A DNA stretch of 54,488 nt from an uncultured Fidelibacterota bacterium (GCA_902575395.1 CACGRA010000004.1:1-54488); one strand, 5' to 3'. Positions 8,487 through 17,550 are shown, counted from the first letter of the stretch. The notes: a model not told the origin generated them from the letters alone. Program-made: numbers and translations.

Positions 8487-9302
8487 TCAAAATTCATTTT
8501 TTATTTTTTCTATGACCGATATAAGCTTACCATAAATTTGTTCAGTATTCCTTGGTGCACCAATTAAAATTTCTCTAATAATACCATTTTTATCGACAAT
8601 AAAATGACCAGGTGACACCGGAGTAAATTGATACATAAAGTTTCTATCAATTGATCCATGAATATAGTTGAATTCATTGCGTGATAAGAAATTCTTTATA
8701 TCCGGAATAGAATCAAAGCTTAATGCCAAAAATTCGATGTCTTCATTTTGGTATTTTTGAACTAATTGATTCAAGTATGGCATTTCAAGAATACATGGAC
8801 TACAAGCAATATACCAAAAATTTAATACTAACATCTTCCCTTCAAAGTCTTTGAAAGACTTCACTGATCCATCCAACATATTCAAATCACCTTCTGGTAA
8901 TTTTTGATCTTTCCATGTATCTATTATTCTTTGAGTAATAACAGCCCCTCTTCCACCTGACTGCATTAAATTATATTCTTGGATTAAATTGTCAACTGTA
9001 TCATCTGGAATAAATCCTCTTAGATCATCAAACTCTTTAAATAGTATATATTCAGTGTTATTATCATTAATTCGTCTCAAAGCTTGGATCCCACTTGTTT
9101 TCTCAAGCAAACTATCTTTTTGTGCTTCGGTTAACACATTGCCTTGAGCATCACGAAAAACAATCTGACTCATTTGAGCTCCCTCTGGAGATGATGTTTG
9201 ATTTTGTTCAGTTGATTTAGAATTCTCTTTTGGAGATGCTTCTTCTTTAGTAGCACAAGAAAGCATAGTAAAACATATAATTAGTAATAAATAATTTCTC
9301 AT
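8487..9302 (-). CDS. TlpA/ResA-like thioredoxin lipoprotein
   Basis: 271 aa. The signal peptide ends in a lipobox (TMLSC), so it should be a lipoprotein. The C-terminal half is a thioredoxin-like AhpC/TSA-Redoxin domain with the active site CSPC in FWYIACSPC and the family's cis-Pro region near VSPGHFIV. TlpA/ResA-type proteins reduce or oxidise envelope disulfides. The first 120 residues (Ser/Glu/Gln-rich linker plus a region of no recognised family) are extra. Its ATG overlaps the stop of the 49-aa membrane microprotein by 4 nt (ATGA), and an outer-membrane barrel gene follows. Confidence 0.85.
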   Translation of the reverse strand: MRNYLLLIICFTMLSCATKEEASPKENSKSTEQNQTSSPEGAQMSQIVFRDAQGNVLTEAQKDSLLEKTSGIQALRRINDNNTEYILFKEFDDLRGFIPDDTVDNLIQEYNLMQSGGRGAVITQRIIDTWKDQKLPEGDLNMLDGSVKSFKDFEGKMLVLNFWYIACSPCILEMPYLNQLVQKYQNEDIEFLALSFDSIPDIKNFLSRNEFNYIHGSIDRNFMYQFTPVSPGHFIVDKNGIIREILIGAPRNTEQIYGKLISVIEKIKNEF

Positions 9303-9448
9303 TCGCGATATCTATTTTTATACAACCTTAAAAAAAATAATGAAGATATTAAGACACAAAAAATACAAAAGATAACAAATATTTGTTCAAAATTATTTGC
9401 AATCCATTGTGCCGTATCCGATAATTCTTCTTTTTTTACAAAAATCAT
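9299..9448 (-). CDS. 49-aa single-pass membrane microprotein
   Basis: Small ORF read directly from sequence: an ATG at 9446-9448 and a TGA at 9299-9301 that overlaps the start of the TlpA-like gene as ATGA. The N-terminus is charged (MIFVKKEELSDTAQW), followed by one hydrophobic helix (about residues 22-41, rich in Phe/Ile/Cys/Leu), then the basic tail RLYKNRYRE. This layout resembles small helper proteins such as CcmD, but no ccm genes are nearby and I do not assign that. The 4-nt overlap and topology support a real gene. It starts 30 bp from the divergent gpx. Confidence 0.6.
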   Translation of the reverse strand: MIFVKKEELSDTAQWIANNFEQIFVIFCIFCVLISSLFFLRLYKNRYRE

Positions 9449-9478
9449 GTTAGAATTTGTAAAATTTTAGGGATAATT

Positions 9479-10075
9479 ATGATAAAAATATTAATACCAA
9501 CACATTATTGGTTAATAACCATAATTGGTTTTTCAATCGTTGTTTTATTAAGTGGATTTTCATACAAAAGAATCGCAAAAAATAATAATGGTATGATTGC
9601 TAGTTCAAATTTTTATGATTTAAAAGCAATAACAATTGATGGACAAGAAATTTCCTTTGAACAATTTAAAGGGAAAAAAGTTTTGATTGTAAATGTTGCT
9701 TCAAAGTGTGGCTACACATATCAGTATGAAGGATTACAAAAACTACATGAACTCTATGGTAGTAAAGTTTCTATTTTAGGATTCCCTGCAAATGATTTTT
9801 TATTTCAAGAAAGAGGAAGCAATGAAGAAATAGCAGAATTTTGTGAAAGTAATTTTGGTGTCACCTTCCAAATGTTTGAAAAAATAACAACTAAAGGCAA
9901 AAAACAAAGCCCTGTTTATCATTGGTTATCCAATAAAAAATTAAATGGGTGGAATGATCAAAAACCGAGTTGGAATTTTTGTAAATATCTTATCGATGAA
10001 GATGGAAAATTAGTTGCTTTTTTTGATTCAAAAGTAAAGCCTCTTTCAGAAGAAATAGTTTCTCTAATAAAATAA
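9479..10075 (+). CDS. glutathione peroxidase family (thiol peroxidase), membrane-anchored
   Basis: 198 aa. An N-terminal hydrophobic segment (about 10-28) anchors or exports it. The peroxidatic residue is Cys77 in NVASKCGYT, where animal enzymes have Sec. The conserved Gln110 sits in a GFPANDFLFQ block, a resolving-type Cys122 in AEFCESNFGVTF, and the WNF motif in PSWNFCKYL. Bacterial members usually use thioredoxin rather than glutathione. An AGGGAT ribosome-binding site precedes the ATG. It ends 4 nt before the convergent zupT stop. Confidence 0.92.
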   Translation: MIKILIPTHYWLITIIGFSIVVLLSGFSYKRIAKNNNGMIASSNFYDLKAITIDGQEISFEQFKGKKVLIVNVASKCGYTYQYEGLQKLHELYGSKVSILGFPANDFLFQERGSNEEIAEFCESNFGVTFQMFEKITTKGKKQSPVYHWLSNKKLNGWNDQKPSWNFCKYLIDEDGKLVAFFDSKVKPLSEEIVSLIK

Positions 10076-10079
10076 TTTC

Positions 10080-10874
10080 TTAGGCATACAGCATTATCAG
10101 ACTTATTGCCATTACAATCATTCCAGCAGTTACTCCTATGATAGGATCAGTAGGTTCGCCGTATTCTCTTGAAACAGGTAAAAGTTCATTCAAAGCAACA
10201 TAAATCATAATACCAGCACAAAGAGCAAAAGATATACCAAATAATGCTGGATTATATACAGTGCTAAAAACTAGAAATCCAATCAGTGCACCCATAGGTT
10301 CCGCAAGCCCTGAACAAAAAGATACCCAGAATGCTTTAGATTTATCTTTGGTAGCATAATAAATAGGAACTGATACAGCTAATCCTTCAGGGATATTGTG
10401 AATTGCAATCGCAAATGCAAGAGTTGCTCCAACAGTAGGATCATATACTGCAGCTGTGAATGTTGCAAACCCTTCTGGAAAATTATGAATAGCTAAAGCA
10501 ATTGCAGAAAATACTCCTGTACGAATCAATGCGGTTTCATTTTTATCTGAAGATCGTGAAATAAAATCAGCAATGGAGTGATGATCAAAGAGTTGATCAA
10601 TAAATAACATTGTTAATAACCCTACAATAAATGCAACCACTCCAATCAAGCTGCCAGTTGTAGTGCCATATAATACTGATAAATCTTCAAAAGAAAGTTT
10701 AAGAAGTTCTACAAAGGAAACATAAAGCATGATACCCGCTGCAAAACCAATAGCAATCGATAATAGTCTTTTATTTTCAAATTTAGAATATAATCCTAGA
10801 AAACTACCAATACCTGTGCTAAGTCCAGCAAAAGTTGCAAGTGCAAAACCAATATAAATATTACTTGGGTCCAT
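10080..10874 (-). CDS. zupT: ZIP-family zinc transporter
   Basis: 264-aa, eight-helix inner-membrane importer of the ZIP family (ZupT: Zn and other divalent cations). The two signature helices are present: HNFPEGFATF and, some 35 residues later, HNIPEGLAVSVPI, whose His and Glu form the metal site. A further Gly-Ala-rich helix contains GLAEPMGALIG, as in E. coli ZupT. It is monocistronic, convergent with gpx and divergent from the DUF3147 gene across 46 bp. No Zur box recognised. Confidence 0.93.
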   Translation of the reverse strand: MDPSNIYIGFALATFAGLSTGIGSFLGLYSKFENKRLLSIAIGFAAGIMLYVSFVELLKLSFEDLSVLYGTTTGSLIGVVAFIVGLLTMLFIDQLFDHHSIADFISRSSDKNETALIRTGVFSAIALAIHNFPEGFATFTAAVYDPTVGATLAFAIAIHNIPEGLAVSVPIYYATKDKSKAFWVSFCSGLAEPMGALIGFLVFSTVYNPALFGISFALCAGIMIYVALNELLPVSREYGEPTDPIIGVTAGMIVMAISLIMLYA

Positions 10875-10920
10875 TTCTTAATTTCTCACTAAATTATTTC
10901 ATGGAAAATTACAAAAAATC

Positions 10921-11271
10921 ATGTTTGAAGTAATTAAAATTATCTTATCTGCAATAATCATATTCATTGCATCTGAAGTTGCAAAAAAAAGTATTATTCT
11001 AGGATCAATTATTGTCTCTCTACCTCTCATGTCACTGTTAACTATTAGTTGGCTACAAATTGAAACAAAAGATACTCAAAGCATTATATCATTATCATAT
11101 AATATATTTTGGCTGACATTGCTTTCATTGTCATTCTTTATACTATTCCCATATTTATTGAAGAAAAATATTTCATTTGGATTGAGTATGGGGCTTTCTT
11201 TATTTGTTATGGTTTCTTTATTTTTTATTTTCGCAAGCCTGTTAAAGAGATTTGGAATCGAAGTTCTTTAA
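10921..11271 (+). CDS. DUF3147 integral membrane protein
   Basis: 116-aa protein of four predicted transmembrane segments. The N-terminal pattern (KIILSAIIIFIASEVAKKS, then LPLMSLLTISWLQIETKDT) matches DUF3147, a small membrane family of unknown function. No catalytic residues are obvious. Its stop codon overlaps that of the convergent NicO exporter (TTAA, 4 nt). The 46 bp upstream must contain promoters for it and for zupT. Confidence 0.7.
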   Translation: MFEVIKIILSAIIIFIASEVAKKSIILGSIIVSLPLMSLLTISWLQIETKDTQSIISLSYNIFWLTLLSLSFFILFPYLLKKNISFGLSMGLSLFVMVSLFFIFASLLKRFGIEVL

Positions 11272-11972
11272 TGTTGATGACCTAAACCATAGAAATTCAT
11301 TAAAAAATATAATATTCCAATTAGAATTATTATAACAGCAGCAATAAGGTTTGTATTAAACTTCTGATTTATTGAATTAAGTTGTTTACTAAATTGATCT
11401 TTAAATAATAAAAATAAAACCATAATTCCAATCAACGTCAAAGCAATTCCTAAAACATATGTAAGAATACTAGAATAAAGAATAAAAGTATTATTACTGA
11501 ATTTTGTTGATGCAATTAATAGAACCGCTATTGCAGATGGACAAGGAATTAGTCCAGCAACTGTACCTGTTATAAACGGACTGGAAAATTTAGATTGATT
11601 AAAATGAAAATGCATTGGCTCATCACATTCATCATCATGTTCATGGCGAACTTCTTTTACAGATCGATACAATAAATATATCCCTAATAAAATAATTAAT
11701 AAGGGGCCAATAGCATTTAAGAAAGGAAAAGATTCACCTCCTATTTGAAGCAAAAATGCTATTAAAGAAAACAATAAAAAATGGGTGATAATTAAACCTA
11801 AAATAAGTTGAATTGTGCCAGTAAAACGCATTGAACCTCCGCTCATATATGCAAGAATTAATGTTTTACCATGGCCCGGCTCTAAAGCATGAAACATGCC
11901 TAATACAAAAATAACAGAAAATGTAAAATTATTATTAAGAGTATTTTCTAAAAAGGAAATCCATTCATACAT
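11268..11972 (-). CDS. NicO/RcnA-like nickel-cobalt exporter
   Basis: 234-aa membrane protein of six or seven helices. HALEPGHGKT near residue 29 is the NicO-family signature. A cytoplasmic His/Asp/Glu-rich loop (HEHDDECDEP, then HFHF) probably collects metal. The second helix bundle has AGLIPCPSAIAVLL. RcnA-like proteins expel Ni2+ and Co2+; sulfite/cysteine exporters are more distant relatives. Its start overlaps the yidD stop by 8 nt. Confidence 0.8.
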   Translation of the reverse strand: MYEWISFLENTLNNNFTFSVIFVLGMFHALEPGHGKTLILAYMSGGSMRFTGTIQLILGLIITHFLLFSLIAFLLQIGGESFPFLNAIGPLLIILLGIYLLYRSVKEVRHEHDDECDEPMHFHFNQSKFSSPFITGTVAGLIPCPSAIAVLLIASTKFSNNTFILYSSILTYVLGIALTLIGIMVLFLLFKDQFSKQLNSINQKFNTNLIAAVIIILIGILYFLMNFYGLGHQH

Positions 11973-12201
11973 TTTCTTTTCCTTTTACTTTTTTTGGAAT
12001 TGGATCAAACCCTTTTGAACCCAAAGGATGGCATTTCGCTATTCGTTTTATGCCTAATATTATACCTTTTAGTGCTCCCCATTCATTGATTGCATCAATC
12101 ATATATTGAGAACATGTGGGTTGATATCGACAATTTGAACCTAGAAATGGAGAAAAAACAACTTGATATAATCGTATAATTTTTACAAAAAAATATGACA
12201 A
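11965..12201 (-). CDS. yidD: membrane protein insertion efficiency factor YidD
   Basis: 78-aa, membrane-associated, cysteine-rich small protein that assists YidC-dependent insertion. Diagnostic segments are IRLYQVVFSP, CRYQPTCSQYM and KRIAKCHPLGSKGFDPIP. It is normally next to rpmH, rnpA and yidC, but here it sits between dcd (no gap) and the NicO exporter (8-nt overlap), away from that locus. Confidence 0.95.
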   Translation of the reverse strand: MSYFFVKIIRLYQVVFSPFLGSNCRYQPTCSQYMIDAINEWGALKGIILGIKRIAKCHPLGSKGFDPIPKKVKGKENV

Positions 12202-12726
12202 TTAGTCTTCCTTAAAATCTTTGTGGAGCATACTTGTTTGTATGTCTTGGTTTGCTTGATATTTACCACCTTCATAAGATGTGTAATCTCCATCAATAGA
12301 ATGGTAAAAAATTTGACATATTTCTATGTTTGGATAAATTTTAATTGGCTGGACACAAAAAATTTCTAATGTCCAATAACCTTTAAAACCTACATCTCCA
12401 AATCCAGCAGTAACATGAACAAATAAACCTAATCTTCCAACAGAAGATCTGCCTTCTAGCATAGGGATTAGATTGTGAGTTTCTGTATACTCAACTGTTC
12501 TCCCAAGATAAAGCTTATTACTTTCCAATAATAATCCTTCTTCTGGTATAATCATCTTTGTTCCTGTATTGTCTTTTTTCATATCTAATACATGAGAATC
12601 ATAGACAACAAGTTCATTATGAAGCTTGAGGTTATAACTATTGGGATTAACCTGTTTTTCATTAAAAGGTTTAATAATTATATCATCGCCTTGTCTATTT
12701 ACAATTTCTTTTCCAGATAGAATCAT
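12202..12726 (-). CDS. dcd: dCTP deaminase
   Basis: 174-aa trimeric enzyme that deaminates dCTP to dUTP for thymidylate synthesis. The active-site block EGRSSVGRLGLFVHVTAG (about 90-107) and the catalytic Glu in GFKGYWTLEI match Dcd. Some homologues also hydrolyse dUTP to dUMP, and this cannot be separated by eye. It is first of a minus-strand run dcd, yidD, nicO, abutting yidD directly. The divergent lgt starts 62 bp away. Confidence 0.93.
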   Translation of the reverse strand: MILSGKEIVNRQGDDIIIKPFNEKQVNPNSYNLKLHNELVVYDSHVLDMKKDNTGTKMIIPEEGLLLESNKLYLGRTVEYTETHNLIPMLEGRSSVGRLGLFVHVTAGFGDVGFKGYWTLEIFCVQPIKIYPNIEICQIFYHSIDGDYTSYEGGKYQANQDIQTSMLHKDFKED

Positions 12727-12788
12727 AATATTGTTCTACATTATATAATTTTTTTTAGGTTACAAAGTAAATTTTTGTATTTTACGGT

Positions 12789-13634
12789 ATGGATTTTATA
12801 GTATGGTGGCAAACATTACCTTCAAAGATGGATCCAATCTTATTATCGATTGGTTCTTTTTCTATTTATTGGTACTCAACAATGTATCTTGTTGCATTTG
12901 GAGTTGTATACTTATTGTGTAGAAAAAAAATTAATAATAACGAGTATACAAAACTGACATTGCTAGAATTTGAAGATTTATTATCTTGGTGTTTTATTGC
13001 ATTAATTATAGGAGCACGATTAGGGTATGTATTATTTTATAATTTTGAATACTATATTGATAATCCATTAGAAATTTTTCTTCCATTTTCTATTAAGAAT
13101 GGAGTATGGAAATTTACTGGTATTGCAGGAATGTCTTATCACGGAGGAGTTATTGGAGTATTAATAGCAATTTGGCTGTATGCTAGAAAAAAAGATTTAC
13201 ATCTATATACTATTGCAGATTTTTTAACTCCTGCAATTCCTTTAGGTTACTTTTTTGGAAGAATTGGGAATTTTATTAATGGAGAACTATATGGACGAGT
13301 AACAGAAGCTTCCATTGGGATGTATTTCCCAAATGCAGGTGATTATCAATTAAGGCATCCATCGCAATTGTATGAAGCATTTTTCGAAGGTATTGTATTA
13401 TATTTTTTAATTAAATCACTTAAAACACGATTTACGTTTCTAGGATTTAACAGTGGCCTCTATGTATTTGGGTATGCTTTCTTTAGATTTTTTATTGAAT
13501 ATGTTCGAGAACCAGATAAACACTTACAATTTATATTGCTCAACTTAACTATGGGTCAACTCCTATGTATAGCAATGATGATTGGTGGTATTGTAATATG
13601 GTTTACAGGATATAAAACAGCTACTGAAAACTAA
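12789..13634 (+). CDS. lgt: prolipoprotein diacylglyceryl transferase
   Basis: 281-aa inner-membrane enzyme that attaches diacylglycerol from phosphatidylglycerol to the lipobox Cys of prolipoproteins. It has the Lgt signature GRIGNFINGELYGR (about 157-170), the SYHGGVIG segment with the essential His (near 118) and HPSQLYEA. The several lipoproteins in this window (TlpA-like, M28, EEP, LysM) would be its clients. The C-terminal 14 bases overlap the convergent DUF6702 gene. Confidence 0.96.
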   Translation: MDFIVWWQTLPSKMDPILLSIGSFSIYWYSTMYLVAFGVVYLLCRKKINNNEYTKLTLLEFEDLLSWCFIALIIGARLGYVLFYNFEYYIDNPLEIFLPFSIKNGVWKFTGIAGMSYHGGVIGVLIAIWLYARKKDLHLYTIADFLTPAIPLGYFFGRIGNFINGELYGRVTEASIGMYFPNAGDYQLRHPSQLYEAFFEGIVLYFLIKSLKTRFTFLGFNSGLYVFGYAFFRFFIEYVREPDKHLQFILLNLTMGQLLCIAMMIGGIVIWFTGYKTATEN

Positions 13635-14106
13635 AAGAAAATACTGGTTCACCGCTTGTCATACTTGCTGATTGCACACTATCATCGTTATAAAAATTAA
13701 CAATATTAACTTGTTTGCTGGATAGATCCATAAAGATAGAATTCAAAATAGCAATCGTAGGAGATAAAGAGAATTGTTCTATTTCTAAAAAGAAAATGGT
13801 GTAATCTAAACCAACTTCTTTTCCAATATATTTCCATATATAATCTTGAATAATAAAATTATCAGATAGATAATTAACTAAAAATATATCGATTTCATCA
13901 CTTTCTTTTTCTGTCCCCAAATGCAATGTGTTATAGTTAGCATTTTCTAACAGTAGATTAACATCATGAGTGAAAACCTGAATAGTAATTTCAGCTCGAT
14001 TTTCTTTTGATTTAAATTGGACATCAGTCGTAGAAATAAAAAACTGATGAGCAAAGATAAGGCTCAATAACATTATTGAGCCTATTGCCTTTGATATATA
14101 ACTCAT
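13621..14106 (-). CDS. DUF6702 family exported protein
   Basis: 161 aa with a signal peptide (1-19, ending near IFAHQ). The pattern HQFFISTTDVQF, then a beta-rich domain, a FFLEIEQ strand, an NSIFMDL helix and a QVNIVNFYN strand near the end, matches DUF6702, a secreted FCB family of unknown function often found beside M1 peptidases. It starts 2 nt after the stop of the M1 peptidase, with a hairpin (14111-14128) immediately before its start, so translation is probably coupled. Confidence 0.65.
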   Translation of the reverse strand: MSYISKAIGSIMLLSLIFAHQFFISTTDVQFKSKENRAEITIQVFTHDVNLLLENANYNTLHLGTEKESDEIDIFLVNYLSDNFIIQDYIWKYIGKEVGLDYTIFFLEIEQFSLSPTIAILNSIFMDLSSKQVNIVNFYNDDSVQSASMTSGEPVFSFSFQ

Positions 14107-14108
14107 TT

Positions 14109-16442
14109 TTATTCAGAGTCGTCTGAATTAGCAGCGTCATCACGCACTCGCTGCATTAGATTCTTGCTTCCACCCCAACCAGAAGACTTAAATGTTTCAA
14201 ATCGAGTTGGCTCTACTCTTTCAGGCCAATAATTATTACTTCTGTCAACATCAGCGGTCTGTATAAATGGATCTAAAGTCATGGTCTTAATTGGCTTTTC
14301 TGTTTTAAAGATCTTTGTAACTTCACCTCGATTAAATCTCCAAACTTCAACTGGAATCTTAATCACTTCTTTCTCTCCATCTTCATATTCAAACTCAACA
14401 ATGATAGGCATGATTAAACCATCATTGTCTGAAAATTTAACAGAGTAAAAATGATCATTCTTGTCTACTAACGCACGTTCTTCATCAGATAAATCATCTA
14501 GGAAACTGCTATATTCTCTTTTTTCTCTCTTGGTAACTTGATTTTTATCATAATTATCATAAAAATCCCTAGTATTTGGATCACGATCTGTTACAGTTGC
14601 TTCAATGTCTTCCTCATCAAGCATTGCGCTATAATATTGAGTATCATCTTCATCAAATGATCTTTTCTTTTCTGGATCCATCTCAAGTTGATACCAATCA
14701 ACAGACTCAATGGAAAGGTCTACATGGTCATTGCTAAAAAACCATCCTCTCCAAAACCAATCTAGGTCTACCGCAGATGCATTCTCCATGATACGGAAAA
14801 AGTCTGTAGGAGTTGGATGTTTAAACATCCATGTTTTAGAATATTCTTTAAACGCATAATCAAATAACTCACGTCCCATGATAGTGTCTCTTAAAATATT
14901 TAATGCTAATGTTGGTTTTCCATATGCATTTGCACCAAATTGATAAATCGATTCTGAATTAGTCATAATCGGCATGATATTTGATTTATCACCTTTCATA
15001 TAATTAATAATATAATCGGTATTTCTTGAAGGGTGGAACAATTCAGTATCCCACTCTCTTCCTGCAATATCATCCATAAATGAATTTAAACCTTCATCCA
15101 TCCATGTCCATTGACGTTCATCAGAATTCACAATCATAGGAAACCAGAAATGTCCAACTTCATGAATAATTACTCCAATTAATCCTCTTTTAGTGCGTTC
15201 AGAATAAGTGCCATCTTCTTCAGGGCGATATCCATTAAAACAAATCATTGGATACTCCATGCCCATATAGTTGATATGAGCTGAAATTGCTACTGGGTAA
15301 GGATAATCAAAAGTATACTTTGAATACACTTCCACTGTATGAGCTACAGCCTTTGTAGAATATTGTCCCCACAAAGGTTCTGCTTCATTTGGATAATATG
15401 ACATTGCCATTACTGTATTTCCACCAACTTCAACTCCAATAGCATCCCATATATATTTTCTTGATGTAGCAAATGCATAATCACGAACATTTTCTGCTTT
15501 AAAATGCCATGTCTTTTCATCTTTAGATTGTTCTTTTTCATTTTCTAATGCTTCCGCATTGGTTACAATCTTGACAGGCTCATCAGCAGTTTCTGCTTCT
15601 TCTAATCTATCAATTTGTTCTTTAGATAGTACTTGCTGTGGATTTTGCAATACTCCTGTAGCCCCAAGAACATGGTCGGCAGGTACAGTAATTTTTACAT
15701 CATAATCTCCAAAAATTAATGTGAATTCACCTCGACCTAAAAACTGTTTATTTTGCCATCCATACACATCATTATACATACACATACGTGGAAAAAATTG
15801 TGCAATGGTATAAATATAATTATCATCTTCTTCAAAATACTCATATCCAGATCTTCCGCCATCTCTTATATGATCATTGATATTGTACCACCACTTAATT
15901 TTAAATTTATAAGATTGTCCTGAACGAATTGGTTCTGGCACATCAACACGCATCATTGTTTTATTAATAATGTAAGGTATATCACGATTTAAACCATCTT
16001 TGACATGTTCAATTTTGAACCCTCCATCAAAATCGCGATAGAAATTCTTTAATGTGCTTAAAGGAATAGATTCGCCTACTTGGACTTTTTCTCTTCCTCT
16101 TTGCGCTCCAAAATCACCGCTTGTTTGTACTTTATAACTATCAGAATCTAATGCTCGAACGTTCTGATCAAGCTGGACCCAAAGATATGGAATTGGGTGA
16201 GGACTATTGTTATGAAATGTAATTGTTTCCTCGCCATACAAACGTTGTTTTTCATCATCTAATACAAGATCCATCACATAATCAGCTTCGACTTGCCAAT
16301 AATCTTCTCCTGGATATCCTGCAGCAGTTCGATATGTGTTCGGAGTTGTAATCTCCTCATTGAGTTGTTTAAACTTATTTACATTTGCTTGCGCAAAAAC
16401 AAGTGAAAAACAAAATAATGTTGCTAAAATTTTCTTAAACAT
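14109..16442 (-). CDS. M1 family zinc metallopeptidase (aminopeptidase)
   Basis: 777 aa with a signal peptide (LATLFCFSLVFAQA). An N-terminal beta-sandwich is followed by the gluzincin domain: HEVGHFWFP supplies two zinc His and the catalytic Glu (near 427-431), and WMDEGLNSF supplies the third ligand Glu, at the usual spacing of about 18 residues. The typical GAMEN exopeptidase motif is replaced by NYMGMEYP, common in this FCB subgroup. The C-terminal region (560-777) is acidic. It is probably periplasmic or secreted and degrades peptides. A GGAG ribosome-binding site precedes the ATG, and DUF6702 follows. Confidence 0.93.
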   Translation of the reverse strand: MFKKILATLFCFSLVFAQANVNKFKQLNEEITTPNTYRTAAGYPGEDYWQVEADYVMDLVLDDEKQRLYGEETITFHNNSPHPIPYLWVQLDQNVRALDSDSYKVQTSGDFGAQRGREKVQVGESIPLSTLKNFYRDFDGGFKIEHVKDGLNRDIPYIINKTMMRVDVPEPIRSGQSYKFKIKWWYNINDHIRDGGRSGYEYFEEDDNYIYTIAQFFPRMCMYNDVYGWQNKQFLGRGEFTLIFGDYDVKITVPADHVLGATGVLQNPQQVLSKEQIDRLEEAETADEPVKIVTNAEALENEKEQSKDEKTWHFKAENVRDYAFATSRKYIWDAIGVEVGGNTVMAMSYYPNEAEPLWGQYSTKAVAHTVEVYSKYTFDYPYPVAISAHINYMGMEYPMICFNGYRPEEDGTYSERTKRGLIGVIIHEVGHFWFPMIVNSDERQWTWMDEGLNSFMDDIAGREWDTELFHPSRNTDYIINYMKGDKSNIMPIMTNSESIYQFGANAYGKPTLALNILRDTIMGRELFDYAFKEYSKTWMFKHPTPTDFFRIMENASAVDLDWFWRGWFFSNDHVDLSIESVDWYQLEMDPEKKRSFDEDDTQYYSAMLDEEDIEATVTDRDPNTRDFYDNYDKNQVTKREKREYSSFLDDLSDEERALVDKNDHFYSVKFSDNDGLIMPIIVEFEYEDGEKEVIKIPVEVWRFNRGEVTKIFKTEKPIKTMTLDPFIQTADVDRSNNYWPERVEPTRFETFKSSGWGGSKNLMQRVRDDAANSDDSE
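14111..14128 (-). promoter_or_regulatory. hairpin at the M1-DUF6702 junction
   Basis: ATTCAGA and TCTGAAT form a 7-bp stem around a 4-nt loop. It covers the last M1 codons and part of its stop and ends 4 nt before the DUF6702 ATG (14106), over its ribosome-binding region. There is no U tract, so it is not a terminator. It could hold DUF6702 translation down until ribosomes reading M1 open it. Confidence 0.35.
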
Positions 16443-16553
16443 ATAAATCTCCTATTTTTAATAGCATATTCGAATTAGAATCCAATGTAATAAGTAAATA
16501 ATAATGTTGTAAATAAAAAAAAGATGTTAGTTTTGGACTGTAAGGAGAATGCA

Positions 16554-16901
16554 ATGATAAAAAAAGTACTTTTCATTCAAAATAGAACAGATATCAAACG
16601 TTCGAATTTTTTTGACCATTGGGAAAATATCCATGCACCTCATATGGTAAAAATATTAAAGCCTGTTAAATATGTATTAACCTTCTTTGAAGAAGATAAA
16701 GAAGGAGGATGTTGTGGAATGGCAGAATTATGGTTTCATTCTGAAGAAGAATATCAAGAAGCAATGAAAAGACGTGAAAGTGATTTTGGTAAATCTGATA
16801 ATTGGCATGATGTTGCAAAAGCATGGCCAGATTTAGATCGATACGAATACACAGGTAAAGAAATTACAATTATTGATAACACCAATGAATCGTCTGAATG
16901 A
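16554..16901 (+). CDS. EthD-like dimeric alpha-beta barrel protein
   Basis: 115-aa ferredoxin-like protein. The start is chosen at 16554, not the in-frame ATG at 16524, because AAGGAG (16542-16547) sits 6 nt upstream. The first strand and helix (VLFIQNRTDI, then FFDHWENIHAPHMVKI) are the EthD pattern: a W and an H in the helix ahead of the central strand VKYVLTFF. Such proteins are small-molecule-binding or degrading monooxygenase/dehydratase-like folds; the substrate is unknown. It overlaps the YiiX-like gene by 17 nt. Confidence 0.65.
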   Translation: MIKKVLFIQNRTDIKRSNFFDHWENIHAPHMVKILKPVKYVLTFFEEDKEGGCCGMAELWFHSEEEYQEAMKRRESDFGKSDNWHDVAKAWPDLDRYEYTGKEITIIDNTNESSE

Positions 16902-17550
16902 ACGATTAGCACTTATTGTTGTAGTTTTATTACTTATTCTTTCTAGGCAATCAACTCCAGAATTTCAAGTTGGGGATATTTTATTCCAAGATTTAGATTG
17001 TGGTCCACCATGTGAAGCAATTGAAGCAGTGACATCAGGATACAATGGAGCTCAACTTTCGCACAATGGTATTATTACTGAAATAAAAGGTGATAAATTT
17101 AGCCAAATTTTTTTGGTGGAAGCAATTGGTGAAGAGGTAGTAAAAACACCACTTGATAAATTTCTTGAACGTAGCAACAAAGTAATTGTAGGAAGACTAA
17201 AGCCAGATTATACCTATATGATCTCTGATGCAATCAACTATATTGAAACTTCTATTTTAGGAAAACCATATGATTACATTTTTGATTTAGAAAATGATAC
17301 ATATTACTGCTCAGAAGTAATCTATCAAGGTTTTCAAGTAGCTGATTCAACACAAAACTTATTTGTTATAAATCCAATGACATTCAATGAACCTAATAGC
17401 AAGAATCCATTTGTACATTGGGTAACTTACTATGAAGAATTAAATGCAGCTATTCCAGAAGGTGAGCTTGGGTTAAACCCAGGAGGAATGTCTCAATCAG
17501 ATAAAATAGATATTATTCACACATTCGAAAAACCAAGTGGAATGCAATAA
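16885..17550 (+). CDS. YiiX/YebB-like permuted papain-fold cysteine hydrolase
   Basis: 221 aa from the ATG at 16885; a TTG 12 nt upstream is possible. The N-terminal hydrophobic segment (ALIVVVLLLILS) is a signal anchor. The NlpC/P60-like permuted domain follows: GDILFQ, a His in QLSHNGII, an IVGRLKP strand, GKPYDYIF and the nucleophile Cys in YYCSEVIY. Members cleave amide or ester bonds in peptidoglycan or lipids (they are related to LRAT-type acyltransferases). The last stop base is the first base of the YwaF-like gene (TAATG), implying coupled translation. Confidence 0.75.
   Translation: MNRLNERLALIVVVLLLILSRQSTPEFQVGDILFQDLDCGPPCEAIEAVTSGYNGAQLSHNGIITEIKGDKFSQIFLVEAIGEEVVKTPLDKFLERSNKVIVGRLKPDYTYMISDAINYIETSILGKPYDYIFDLENDTYYCSEVIYQGFQVADSTQNLFVINPMTFNEPNSKNPFVHWVTYYEELNAAIPEGELGLNPGGMSQSDKIDIIHTFEKPSGMQ

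Noticed and set aside
9299-9448. CcmD cytochrome c maturation protein
   Set aside because: Size and topology fit, but no ccm genes are nearby and no specific residues support it.
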